DNA of 64,000 nt, taken from the NCBI GenBank assembly GCA_933228675.1, contig OW121743.1, positions 52,125,215 to 52,189,214 on the forward strand, given 5' to 3'. Of this stretch, positions 1 to 13,200 are shown piece after piece. Positions within the stretch are counted from its first letter, which is position 1, and each line of letters begins with the position of its first letter. Both the position numbers and the translations under genes were made by a program. The notes under the pieces were generated by a model. That model did not search any database. It saw only the letters and a program-made list of their open reading frames with translations, and was not told the DNA's origin. Source of the stretch: Stomorhina lunata. Taxonomy: Eukaryota; Arthropoda; Insecta; Diptera; Rhiniidae.

Positions 1-204
1 AATTTTGAGTTTTTTTTTCCATACATAATTTTTGTATAAACTGCAATCCATTTCCTAAATTTCGAGATAATCGGTCCACATTTGACCCTATCTCTCATAT
101 AAGTGGCAGTGACGAAAAAAGCTTTAATATATAAGTCCTGAGAAAATGTTTGTATGATGACGAAATTTTGCAAATATTTGTCTTTTTATAAACAAAAACT
201 GATA

Positions 205-262
205 TGTGACCTCAATGGTGAAGGGTATCATATGGTCGGGCTTGGCCGACTATAGCACTTTC
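205..262. repeat. Interspersed-repeat end motif
   Basis: The sequence GTGAAGGGTAT followed by GGTCGGGCTTGGCCGACTAT lies just beyond the Tc1 fragment. A reverse-orientation relative is at 6781-6826. I interpret these as ends of related Tc1-type copies. Confidence 0.4.
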
Positions 263-276
263 TTACTTGTTTTAAT

Positions 277-600
277 TTAATATTTTGTATAGCCTTTATT
301 CGGAGTAATAACGGCTTCCATTCGACGCGGCACATCTGCCCTTAGTTTATCTATATTACCAGGGATTCCGACAACACCTCTCTTAAGAACGCCACAGAGG
401 TGCGCGATGGGGTTAAGATCGGGTAACTAGGGCTGCCCGTCGAGGTCTTTGTACCCGTTGTCATTGAGCCATTTTTTTGTTAGTTTGGCGGTGTTTTTGA
501 GATCATTGTCCTATTGTAAAATGACCTTTTCCTTCAAGAATCCAAATTTTTCGAAGAAAGTGAGAATATTGGTGGCCAAAACATTGACGTAGCACTATGA
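277..600 (-). pseudogene. Tc1/mariner transposase fragment
   Basis: The minus strand reads NVLATNILTFFEKFGFLKEK, then DNDLKNTAKLTKKWLNDN, LPDLNPIAHLCGVLKRG and IPGNIDKLRADVPRRMEAVI before a stop at 277-279. This is the C-terminal half of a Tc1-like DDE transposase. It is dead: there are in-frame stops, and the third catalytic acid, normally in DLNPIE, is Ala. It lies in the intron upstream of the first visible Pmp70 exon. Confidence 0.85.
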
Positions 601-1095
601 TGTCATCGTAGCAACAATTTTGTGAACTGTTGCAACTCCTTCATTCGTATTAAAAACATTGGGACAGTAATTTGAGTGACTGTAAAACGCTTTCGCGATA
701 TCGTCACGAAAGCGATCTACATTTGACCAAAGCTTCCATATAACGACCTACTTGAAGTCAATATTAGGCAGTTATATTTTTGTTGTATTTGGATACTCTA
801 TTTATCTTAATGGTGTAGTGTAACACATAGTCGGACTGTGACTAGTTCAGTGTAATATTTTTTGATTTTAAAATGTTCTTTATTCAAATCGTTAGATATT
901 ATTATTTACATATTGTCTGCTAAATTATAAGCTTGGAAAGAAACCAATTAAAATGCTATAATTTTAAAACTGGATTGAAATTAGCTCTGACGTTATAGGG
1001 TTATTCTAATGTTATAAGTAGATTCTGAAATGACTATAATTAATTTTGTTTTTCTTTAAACCAAATAATTAATATATTTCTTATATTTTTTTCAG

Positions 1096-1208
1096 GAAAC
1101 CTGGCTACGAAGAAAAAATCCAATACACAATAACCGAGAAAAAGGATAAGAAACCAACAAAAGCTCATGTCAATTCTGTTTTCTTCAAACAATTAAGGAA
1201 ATTATTGC
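1096..1208 (+). CDS. Pmp70: Pmp70 exon (first visible)
   Basis: Acceptor TTTTTTTCAG ends at 1095 and donor GTAAGT starts at 1209. The exon begins with one base of a split codon, then reads [19 protein letters not shown] and continues to [13 protein letters not shown], matching the mammalian PMP70 stretch KVFFSRLIQILK. The preceding start-codon exon is not in the window. Confidence 0.85.
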
Positions 1209-4200
1209 GTAAGTAAATTATAAACATTTTATCAAATTTAAACGCAAATCTTCATTCAAGTCATCGCGAAGTCAAATACAAATTTTTCCAACACCTACTG
1301 AAGCTCATCATCTCCAATTTCAGTTTAAATTTGAAATTCGAATATATTTTTTCAAAACTTGAAGGGTGTTGTGGCTTAATTAGTTAATACGTCGACTACT
1401 AAGCTAATATAGCATGTTCTGCCTGGGTTCGAGCCACAGTCAAGGCAAACATAAATTTCTTTAATTATGCCCTTGACTCAAAGATTTCTCAAAAACCTTA
1501 TCTTCAATTTTCTTTATCCTTTTTCAAAAAATTGAATGTTGCAAAAAAAAAAAAAAAAAATTAAAAACCAAACAACTGTCCCATGGGGGACAATATTAGA
1601 CTTCTTCCAAATACATATGCATTATAGTGTTGACAAAAAAAAAAATATAAAAACCAAAATATTGTCCCATGGAGGACAATAATAGGCCTTTTTAAAACTT
1701 CTTATACTATTTCAATACAAATTTTTTAAATTTAAAATTTTTTCATTAATTATTCTAAATTCTAAAGAAAAAATATAAAAAATTTCCAACGATTCGTGAA
1801 AAAAACAAAATATCAAATTTAAAAATTTGTATTGAAATAATATAAGTTGTTTTACCAAAAGTCTATAATTTCTCTACTTAATAAGGAAAATTATAAGTCC
1901 ATAATTTGATTTCGTCTTGACGCTTAAACCTCTTAAAATGTACCCCAAAAAGATTTTATAATTCAATAATAAATTCATTTGTCAGTGTATTTAAATATAA
2001 TTTTGTACCGAAATAGACGTTTTGATAAGAAAAAATGCAAAAATTGAAATTCGAAATTCGACAATTCCCTAAAATTTTTTGAAAATCCCCAAAAACTATT
2101 TTTTTTTAGTTTTTGTATGAATATTTCTCTTAACAATTCTGGGGTGCAAAAGTTATCATATGTTGCAAGTTGGCAGCTAAAACACAAAGCGATAACAGGT
2201 CGGTGCAAAGAGAACAGAACAAAAAAATACTCGGCAGAGTTGCCGTGCTTTATACTTTTAACTAAAATAGGTATTTTTTCAATGTGTAGTTCTAACGTTT
2301 AAAAAAAAATTTTTGTGCTCCATTTTTTTAAATCTTTTTATCAAAAATTTTTCTATAGAAAATTTTTTTATCAAAAATTTTTCTATAGAAAATTTTTTTA
2401 TCAAAAATTTTTCTATAGAAAATTTTTTTATCAAAAATTTTTCTATAGAAAATTTTTTTATCAAAAATTTTTCTATAGAATTTTTTTTTTTCAAAAATTT
2501 TCTGTAGTAAAATTTTTGATAAAAAAAAATTTCTGTAGTCAAAAATCTAAAATTTTACCACAGAAAATTTGTTATCAAAAATTTTACCACAGAAAATTAT
2601 TTTATCAAAAATTTTTCTATAGAAAATTTTTTTTATCAAAAATTTTTCTATAGAAAATTTTTTTTATCAAAAATTTTTCTATAGAAAATTTTTTTATCAA
2701 AAATATTTCTATAGAAATTTTTTTTTTATCAAAAATTTTTCTATAGAAAATTTTTTCATCAAATATTTTTCTATACAAAATTTTTTTATCAAAAATTTTT
2801 CTATATAAAATTCTTTTGTCAATGATTTTTCCATAGAAAATTTTTTTATTTAACACTTTTTATAGAAAATTTTTTCATCAAATATTTTTCTATACAAAAT
2901 CTTTTTTTTTTAATTTTTTTATAGAAAATTTTTTTATTAAAAAGTTTTCTATAGATAATTTTTTATCAAAAATTTTTCTTAGAAGTTTTTTTTATCGAAA
3001 ATTTTTCTATAGAAAATTTTTTTATCACAAATTTTTCTATAGAAATTTTTTTTATAGAAAATTTTTTCATTAAAAATTCTTCTATAGAATTTTTTTTATC
3101 AAAAATTTTTCTATAGAAAATTTTTTTATCAAAAATTTTTTTATCAAAAATTTTTTTATCAAAAATTTTTCTATAGAAAATTTTTTTATCAAAAATATTT
3201 CGATAGAAAATTTTTTTATCAAAAATTTTTCGATAGAAAATTTTTTTATCACAAATGTTTCTACAGAAAATTTTCTTATCAAAAATTTTTCTATAGAAAA
3301 TTTTTTTATCAAAAATGTTTCTATAGAAATTTTTTTTTATCAAAAATGTTTCTACAGAAAATTTTTTTATCAAAAATTTTTCTATAGAAAATTTTTTTAT
3401 CAAAAATTTTTCTATAGAAAATTTTTTTATCAAAAATTTTTCTATAGAAAATTTTTTCATCAAATATTTTTCTATACAAAATTTATTTATCAAAAATTTT
3501 TCTATAAAAAATTCTTTTATCAAAAATTTTTCTATAGAAAATTTTTTTATCAAAAATGTTTCTATAGAAAATTTTTCTATCAAAAATGTTTCTATAGAAA
3601 ATTTTTTTTATCAAAAATGTTTCTATAGAAAATTTTGTTTACCAAAAATTTTTCTACAGAAAATTTTCTTATCAAAAATTTTTCTATAGAAAATTTTTTT
3701 ATCAAAAATTTTTCTATAGAAAATTTTTTTATCAAAAATTTTTCTATAGAAAATTTTTTTATCAAAAATTTTTCTATAGAAAATTTTTTTATCAAAAAAT
3801 AACAAAATAGTCGGGATGTAAATATTATTCAAAAAAAAGAGCATTCGCATTTAATCCCAAATCTGTTACATTTATTTATTAATGTAACAGATCAATTTAT
3901 TGATAAAAAGCCAAAAAATGTTTGCGGAGAAACCAAATTCCTCGACGCGTTTCGATGGTTGGTTAAGCCATCTCTTCTGGAGGATTATGGCTTAACCAAC
4001 CATCTATAGAAAATTTTTTTTTATCAAAAATTTTTCTATAGAAAATTTGTTTAACAAAAATTTTTCTATAGAAAATTTTTTTATTAAAAATTTTTCTATA
4101 GAAAATCTTTTTATCGAAAATTTTTCTATAGAAAGTCTTTTTATCAAAAATTTTTCTATAGAAACATTTTTTTCAAAACTTTTTCTATAGAAAATTTTGT

Positions 4201-7200
4201 TATCAAAAATTTTTCTATAGAAAATTTTTTCATCAAATATTTTTCTATAGAAATTTTTTTTATCAAAATTTTTTCTATAGAAATTTTTTTTTATCAACAA
4301 TTTTTCTATAGAAAATTTTTTTATCAAAAATTTTTCTATAGAAAATTTTTTTATCAAAAATTTTTCTATAGTAAATTTTTTTATCAAAAAATTTTCTATA
4401 GAAAATCTTTTTATCAAAAAATAACAAAATAGTCGGGATGTAAATATTATTCAAAAAAAAAGAGCATTCGCATTTAATCCCAAATCTGTTACATTTATTT
4501 ATTAATGTAACAGACTAATTTATTGATAAAAAGCCAAAAAAATGTTTGCGGAGAAACCAAATTCCTCGACGCGTTTCGATGGTTGGTTAAGCCATCTCTT
4601 CTGGAGGATTATGGCTTAACCAACCATATATAGAAAATTTTTTTTATCAAAAATTTTTCTATAGAAAATTTGTTTATCAAAAATTTTTCTATAGAAAATT
4701 TTTTTATTAAAAATTTTTCTATAGAAAATCTTTTTATCAAAAATTTTTCTATAGAAAGTCTTTTTATCAAAAATTTTTCTATAGAAACATTTTTTTCAAA
4801 ACTTTTTCTATAGAAAATTTTTTTTATCAAAAAATTTTTATAGAAAATTTTTTCATCAAATATTTTTCTATAGAAAATTTTTTTATCAAAAATTTTTCTA
4901 TAGAAAATTTTTTTTATCAAAAATTTTTCTAGAGAAAAATTTTTTATCAAAAATTTTTCTATAGAAAATTTTTTTTATCAAAAATGTTTCTATAGAAAAT
5001 TTTTTTTATCAAAAATGTTTCTACAGAAAATTTTCTTATCAAAAATTTTTCTAAAGAAAATTTTTTTTATCAAAAATTTTTCTATAGAAAATTTTTTTGA
5101 TCAAAAATTTTTCTATAGAAAGTCTTTTTATGAAAAATTTTTCTATAGAAAATTTTTTTATCAACAATTTTTCTATAGAAATTTTTTTTATCTAAAATTT
5201 TCTATAGGAAATTTTTTTATCAAATATTGTTCTATAGAAAATCTTTTTATCAAAAATTTTTCTATAGAAAATTTTTTTTATCAAAAGTTTTTCGATAGAA
5301 AAGTTCTTCTATAGAAAATTATTTTATCAAAAATTTTTCTATAGAAATTTTTTTTTATTAAAAATTTTTCTACAGAAATTTTTTTTTATCAAAAAATTTT
5401 TTTATAGAAAATTTGAAAATTTTTGAATAAAAAAAATATCTAAAATTTTTACAGAAAAATATTTTTATTTTAATCATATATAAAATTCAGATTTATTAGA
5501 TCTTCTAAATTAGACATTTTAACAAAATACATCTACGATTACAGTTACGACTACGATTACGACTACTCCTTCATTAGTTAATAGATTTCTAACGCCCTGG
5601 TTGATTAGTTATGCAACAAATTTTATTTACGATTACGATTGCGACTACGGCTACGATTATTACTTCGACTACGATTACGTCTCCTGTTCTGCTGAGGCCT
5701 TGGTTGAAAACTTATTTCCGAATCCAAATCGAAACATTCCGTTGTGTGCGGCGTAAATTCTTCAGTAGCACATTTACTTTTCGGTCTCAACATAGCTTGA
5801 AATTGACACCAATATTCGATTAAAAATGAATAGATCTTTCGATAAATACGTAAAGATCGTTTTCGCAACAAATGAAAATGATCTGTGGCTTGAGCGACAA
5901 ACAAAAGTATACAGACACTAGTTAAAGTGGTGGACGTGCCCAATATGTAATCTTCCCATTCGTAATAAACGTGAGGTTTTAAGCCAATTAGTAGCAACAA
6001 ATATTTTGACAATTTACAGCATATTTTTTCGATGGTACACCAAACCATTAACGTTCCAAATTCGGTTAATAGTACCGTCACTATAGTTTCCACAATAATT
6101 TGACAGATATAAGGCAAATGCATATAACGCACCGGATAGACGCAAATATCTAGAAGTATGTCCAAAAACGCTATTAAAAATATCCAACTTGCTAGTGTCG
6201 GGGCCGTGGAACATCGATCTCGGTTCTGTTCGATAAAAAAGGAGATGCCTAAAACAATTTGCATTAGGGCGGCAAAGGCGACAGCTAAAGATGACGCCAT
6301 TGTTTGATTGTATTGATATGTACTTTTGCAATTTGAGCTATATTTTTTGGTGAAATTTAGTTTTTTCTCAAAATTTTTTGTAATTTATTGTAAATTTATT
6401 GTTTGTTGATATAAAAAAAAAAACTATTATACTGACACTTATAACTAGGAGAACTTTGAAAAACTGTGACGAATTTTTAAATTTGATTAAATCTGTGGCT
6501 TGGTGCTAAAAGGGCCAATGTCAAAAAAGATAGTTTTGAGATAATTTGATTTAAAGTTTTTATTTTCCATGTAGTTTTAAAGTAACATTGCTTAGAAAGT
6601 TAATAAGAATTGAGTTAGAAATTAGCTGTTGGAGTCAAATAAAAAAGGTTAAATAAGGGAATATAATGCAATGATTAACTCAAAATAGCAAAAAATTGAC
6701 ATTGGCCCTTTTAGCACCAAGCCACAGAAATATTTCGCAACGCAATTGAAATACAAATCAGGAAAAAAACACCAAGAAATTGCTATAGTCGGCCAAGTCC
6801 TACAATTTGGTACCCTTCACCACATCTATCAATTGTCAAACAATAAATAAATATCTGGAACCAAATCGCCGCATTCGATATCGATGGCGATATTTCAGTA
6901 ACATTTGTGTAGCATACTTTAAGGATAATCTAACTAATATAATTTGTATGTATAACATACTCGTATAGGGTGATCTAGGGAATGTTGAATACCAAGCAAC
7001 GGTTCTGATTGGTCTAAACTTGGTAAGCCCAAGCGATAAAAATATGGGTTAAGTCGTCGGGCTAGTAACCCACTCCTAGAGAAAACAATTACTATGAAAA
7101 AGACAAATTTAGTATAAAAACGACCCCCCTAATATTAGAAAATTCGATGGAAAGAAAGAAGGGAAAGAAAGAAAGAAGGGAAATCTTTTAAAGCTTAGGC

Positions 7201-10200
7201 TACGTACTTCGTAACTTATTTGTCAAAGTTTCCCTGATAGAAAAATAATTTCATTTAAACTAAATATTTTGACAGACAAACAAACGGATATGTTGAGATA
7301 TCAAGTTTTATTAATTTTTTGCAAAATAAATTACTTTGAAATCCTTAAGGTATGTTACACAATATTTGCTTTAAAGGCTAATGTGGGGTTTATATAACTC
7401 AAGCGACTGACGATTGAGTAAAATTTATATGTATTTTGTTTTTGTTACAATAACAAAACACATGTAAATTTCACTCAATCGTCAGCCGCTTGAGTTATAT
7501 AAACCCCACATAAGTTTTCGATGGATATCGAATGTGACGATTTAGCCCCATGTTTTCGTCATTTACTCCTGTTGTATGTTATACCTATAAAGAGCACATT
7601 AATGAGATATATATCAAACGATGTGAAACTAAAATTTCTACCAATTCTTATTCATTTTTTTGGAATTCCTTGAGGCGGCCGAAAAATATGCGAAAAAAAT
7701 TAAAAATTAAGAAAACGTGCATCAAATTTTGGCAGCCATTAAGTAGTGTTAGAAGTAACGAAATTGAAATTCAGAGGGCAATGAACTCATCTCCGAAGTG
7801 TGATGTCTATTTCGTAGAACAACGACTTGGATCCAAATGTTAAAACCAATGAAAAAGAAGACGAAATATGAAAACGTGAATGCTTCAATCGATTTTTTTA
7901 CGTTTTTAAAATTTGAATGCAAATTTGCGCTACTTAGATTTTGTGTTCAATATACCTGAAGTCTTGGGAATTCAAATCTGTAATTAGATTTTCCGAACTC
8001 CTAAGAGTGCCAAAATTATTCGAGTTGAAAGTCGGTTTCAAAAGAATTAAAACTGTTTGATATTTGCCCATATGCATGGTACCGGGTCTGATATTGGAGA
8101 TAGAGTCAAGTGTGGACGGATTGTCGCGAAGTTATCGCTTATCGATCATTTTAACGAAAGACTTATATCTGTCCAACAAACTTCAATTATCTTTAAATTT
8201 AGAAGTAATTCTTTGGATTATCCCGTCATTCGTTGAAAGTTTCTGAGTTGACTGTATGAAAAACTGAACCGAAAAGAACGCAGTTTTGAACAAAATCTCT
8301 TTAGCAGATCCGAAATTGCAATATAAGGGGTTTACTAAATCCTCAAAAAATCATTATATCCAAAAATAGAATAGAAATAAGTTCATAACTTCTAAAACGT
8401 TGGGCGAATTAAAAAAAAAATCGTGTGCCTATAGCAGAATGGGAGCTTAAGTTTTGAACCTGGAAAGCCTAGATTTTACTTGGGAGGCACAATCGGCCTC
8501 CAAAGTAGAGCATCTCAGATTCATAAATCACTTAAAACGATACATAATTGTCATTTCCTAACCGATTTGAAGAATCATACTACATAACAAATACCACCCC
8601 ACTGTGCGTCGTACTACAGATAGATATTTTATATGGTTTTAAAGATATTCGACTTCAAAAATTAAAATCAACTTTTCAACTTTCAATTTTTGTCCTAAAC
8701 TGCACCGAATTTTTGCTAATATCCTATATACAAACCAATTTTCCACCCAATGATTTGGAAGTTATGAAATTATTTCCATTCTTTTTTTTACCATCCCACT
8801 GTGCATCATACTACAGATATACATTTGACCGAAGTCATATTCCATTATAAATTTCCATATTTCTACTTTACATTAATATCAATTTACTTCCTAACCTTAA
8901 ACGTCCCCATTCTTGATGAAATTCGTTAAAATATAAATCAATCTTTAAAGAGCTAAGTCTCTATTCCGGGAAGGCAGACCTATGTTAGATACCTGAAGTA
9001 ATGATCTTATTTAGTCCAAAAATCTATAGGGATCTTTATAATGATTCTGAGTCGATTTGTATACTTAAACCAAAGACTTTATAATATGAAGATGTTGCAC
9101 TTATATACATTAATTTTCCGTATGGTCCTTTCGATAAGTCCCATAAAAAAGAGGGTACTGCTTTTACTCTAATTCGGAAACAACAAATGAAGACGATCTC
9201 AAATTTTCCCACACTTTATAAGTCACATTTTTGATGAAATTCAATTTGAATACAAATCAATCTTTAAAGGGCTAAGTCTATATTTCGGAAAGGCAGTGCT
9301 ATGGGAGATACCTAAAGTAATGATCCTATTTAGTCCAAAAATCTATAAGGATCATTATAATGATTCTCAGTCGATCGGTATACTTAAACCAAAGACTTTA
9401 TAATATGAAGATGTTGCACTTCCATACATTGATTTGCCGTATAATCCCCTCGATAAATCCCATAAAAAGAGAGAGTCGATTATCCAATGAACGAAAGCTA
9501 GGGCACACACAAGAGCTCATGAAGTGTATGTTTGTTTGTGCGTTTATGTGCTTTTCATTGTTCTTTATCCACTTTGATTTCACATCTGCGCAAATATATA
9601 ATTTATTTCTAAAAGTTGGAAAGTGATTTTAAATCGATCGTTATACTAAATAAAAGAAGAAGGGTCTTTGATGTCTGCATACTTTTAGGATGGAAATTAT
9701 TCAACTTTTATTAAATCAGATGTCAGATCTGATCTTTCCCATTCCGACTATAAAAGAGCTCGTAACAAAACTAGTGTTCTTTTTTTGCATAGGAAATCAA
9801 GTTTGACCAGGTAACATGTGTAAATCACCCAACCTAGTTTTTAAATTTTTTTAAATACCCTTTAGTTTTTCAATAAATTGCTTTTGTTATATTACTACTT
9901 ATTTTCTTTATATTTTAATTGTTGACTTTTAGTCTCTTTTCAACCGTTGAACCATTAATATCTCAATTAAATCTATTAAACTGTTGATTATCGTGTTTCA
10001 TTTTCCTGAAATACTCACAGTTAAGAAGTGGGATCGGAACAAAATCGTGCGTTTTGAGGGGAAGAGAATTCGCAGTTCGCTTAGATCGTTTTGAATACAA
10101 AAACTATTCTGCTTTTGTCGTTAGTTAAAACGAAATAGTGAATTAATCCTCCATCTGACTCAGGAAATTGGGTCAAAAGAAGTAAAGATGGACATACCAG

Positions 10201-13200
10201 AGTCAAATATTCACAACCAAATTGACGAGTTGAAAAATATGATGCAACAATTTATGAGTTGTGTCGAAAGTCGTATTAACTACTCCGTAACAGAAATAGC
10301 TGAAGCTATACCAGAATTTAACCCGACCAATGATGGTTCATTAAGTGCACAACAGTTCGTACATAGAGTAGATACGGCGATGTCTGCATATCGATTTGAA
10401 GAGAAAGCTTTGATTTTGGCAGTGTTTAGTAAGTTGAAAGGTCCCGCAAAATTATGGTTGGACGGGTCGGTAGAAACGTATACTAGCTGGAGACTGTTAG
10501 CCGAAAAGTTGGTGGAAGAATTTAGAAGTGAACTTGACGAATCAGAAATTCATAGAATAATGTCTAGGACTCAAAGAGAATCGAATGAAGGCGAAATTGA
10601 CTACTGTTTCAGAATGTCTTCCCTTGGCAAAAAATTGAAGTTAAGCGATCGGGCAATAATTAAATATACTCGCGACGGGTTAAACAATCGGGATCTTCAA
10701 TATGCCACGGCGACAATGCAGTTCTCGTCCTTGAGGGAAATGCGCAAAACGTTTTCGGAGTTTTTATGTAATACATCATCCGGCAGTAATACAACAAAAC
10801 CATCGTACGCTGCAAAGGGTTTACCAGGTAACATAAAAAACGAACAACTAGAGTCCTCGATAAAAACAAGACAACATATGATTCAACATATTACCAGTTA
10901 TTTAATCGAAAAATTATATTAAGTGGAAAACAGAATAGTCTACATTTATCGTCACTGGCAGTAAATGAAATATGGTGACGCGATCTGCGGTCCTTGATAT
11001 TTAATGTAAGTTGGCTTCGTGTTCGATGAATATTTAAGGAATCTATAGATTTGCACGTTCTCTAAAGTCATGATTTAAAGCGGAATTTGAGGTCGATGAA
11101 GTAAAATTCGGTGCAGTTTTTTATGTGGCGAAAATAGTCATACAAAATGGCGATATGGGCGATGAAACAAAATCTTTCTAGCTTAATCTAATAGCTGTAA
11201 TTTTAGTCAAATTGGCAAAACCGATGTTGTTGATCTGAAGATTGAGTTGAACACTGACCGACCAATTACTCAAGCACCTAAACTTATGCTCGAACCGAAG
11301 AAACCGATCGTCAACGAACGATTTTATAGATTGATATAATAGTACCATCTGAGTCGGAATATGCTTGCCCGATTATTCATGTTAAAGGACGGTAGCGAAC
11401 GCTTTTTCGTTGGCTATAGAATGTTGAACCGTCATATTTATCCAATGTCGAATATTAAGGAAAGATTACAAGAGGCGACGAAGTATCAGTTGTTTTCTAC
11501 ATTGGATTTAAACTGCGTTTACTATCAAATACCTGTCGAATTTCCAAGTCAAAAGTATACCATTTGTGACGACTGAGGAAATATACGAATTTAAGAGAAT
11601 GCCGTTCGGTCTTTAAAATGCACTAATTGCTTTTTTCGCGAATAAATAAATTCAAGGCAAAAGCTAAGCCTGGAGATATGTTCCATTACCGAATACCGAA
11701 TCTGAGATGTTTGAGAAATTAATTTTTGAATTACTTCGCGACATTAGATTGACATTGAATACCCGTTGGTGTTATTTCTTTCGACGTGCAATTTCGTTTT
11801 TTGGGCTACCCGGCCGGTATTCGGCCGGGTAGAGCTAATAATAAGAGATTTGCCGCTTTTTGGGACTAAGCGGATATTTTAGAAAGCTTATTGCGGGTTA
11901 TTTAGTAATATCTGAAACGTTACGTCATTTGTTGCGTGAGGACGAAACTTTTAAATGGACCGAACGTAATGAAAAAACATTGCATTTACTGCAGGACGCT
12001 CTGGAGTCAGAACCCGTACTATCAGCCTACGATGGAGAAGCACAACATTTATCGATGCTTCTACCGTCTACTCAAAACCATCGGCAATGGGGCATTGAAT
12101 TTCGCAACACCCAATCGTTCATGAATTAGATCAACAATTTAACAACCGGATACTTCCCGCATGATCTTCTCTTTGGATATTCTCGGAAGTCGGCTGATAT
12201 TAATATTACAAGATGTTAACTCAAAAAAAAAAATTTAGATCAATTTTGGAATTACTTCACGACTTTAGATTGATATTGAAAACTCGTTAGTGTAATTTCT
12301 TTCCATGCGCAAGTTAATTTTTGGTCCATGAATTAGATGAGGACGGTATTCGGCCGGGTAGAGCTAAGATTAGTGCTATAATCAACTTTATTATTCCTAA
12401 AAACATAACAGAGATTTGCCGCTTTCTCGGATTAAGCGGATATTTTAGAAAGCTTATTCCGGGCTATTCGGTAATATCTGAACCGTTAGATCATTTGTTG
12501 CGTAAAGACGAAACTTTTAAATTAGGAACTAAAGGACGCTCTAGAATCAGAAACGGTACTATCAGCTAAGTTGTGTTGGTTTGGTCGCGGTTTAACGCAA
12601 AATGTAAAGGACGTGAGGAAACCGTCCTTTACGTGTGGAAACCGTCTTTTACATAAAGCGCATTGCATTGGGTCGACAAGTTCAACAGAGAAACACATAT
12701 ATAGCTATGAACTGGAAACATTTGCAGTGATCGAGGGGCTGGAACGTTCTTATATTATGTATACGGGAAACCCGTGAAGGTGATAACTGGCAATCCAGTA
12801 AAAACAGCAATGACCAGAAGGGATTCAATTCACCGAATAGCGCCGTATTCAAGATTACGACATTGTTTTAGAACACCGGTCTGAACAATAGATGGTACAT
12901 GTAGATGCATTAAGCCGGGCGCCCAGCGAAGAACCTAGAAATATAGAGCCCACGACTTTGCAGATCGACAAGACAGATATAGATGTCGGCGATTGGGTAT
13001 TCAGCATGCAGTTATAAGAGAAAAACCTGCAAGATATTGTGAAAAAGGTTCAAAATAAAGACGGAGAGTTACTAAAAAGTTTCTTGTTGGACCATGGACA
13101 TTTATATAAGGTTGTCAGTGGTGGTGCCAAAATCCCTTCATTGTAAGGTTACCCAAGAAACTCACGATGGCGGTGGTATTTGAGCGTAGACCAAACCATC

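Larger units (their letters stand above)
2328..5460. repeat. 30-bp A/T satellite array
   Basis: About 3.1 kb of tandem units of exactly 30 bp in the cleanest part (2341-2490), made of TCAAAAA, the palindrome TTTTTCTATAGAAAA, and a T-rich tail. Units diverge outward and are interrupted twice by a non-repeat hairpin element (3801-4004 and 4423-4627). Long open frames across it ([14 protein letters not shown] repeats, both strands) are a by-product of the period being divisible by three. Confidence 0.95.
6855..7550. mobile_element. CATTCGATATCGATCG-type MITE, interrupted copy
   Basis: The ends (CTGG..CCAAATCGCCGCATTCGAT, and the inverted form ending GCCCCA at 7550) match those of copies at 34736-35054 and 46163-46448. 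This copy is swollen by an interspersed repeat (about 6970-7210) and by a second, nested MITE at 7382-7510. Confidence 0.7.

Noticed and set aside
1365..1450. Functional tRNA gene
   Set aside because: A and B boxes are present, but acceptor and anticodon stems do not pair and a near-identical second copy exists; a SINE head fits better.
2279..5314. Many long open frames of [10 protein letters not shown] / [10 protein letters not shown] type on both strands
   Set aside because: The 30-bp repeat period is a multiple of three and its T/A-rich text has few stops, so frames stay open by arithmetic. There is no non-repetitive content.
10188..10922. Domesticated gag gene
   Set aside because: The open frame is still flanked by decayed pol pieces and LTR-like repeats of the same element. 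Nothing shows separate conservation; a dN/dS test would be needed to revive the idea.
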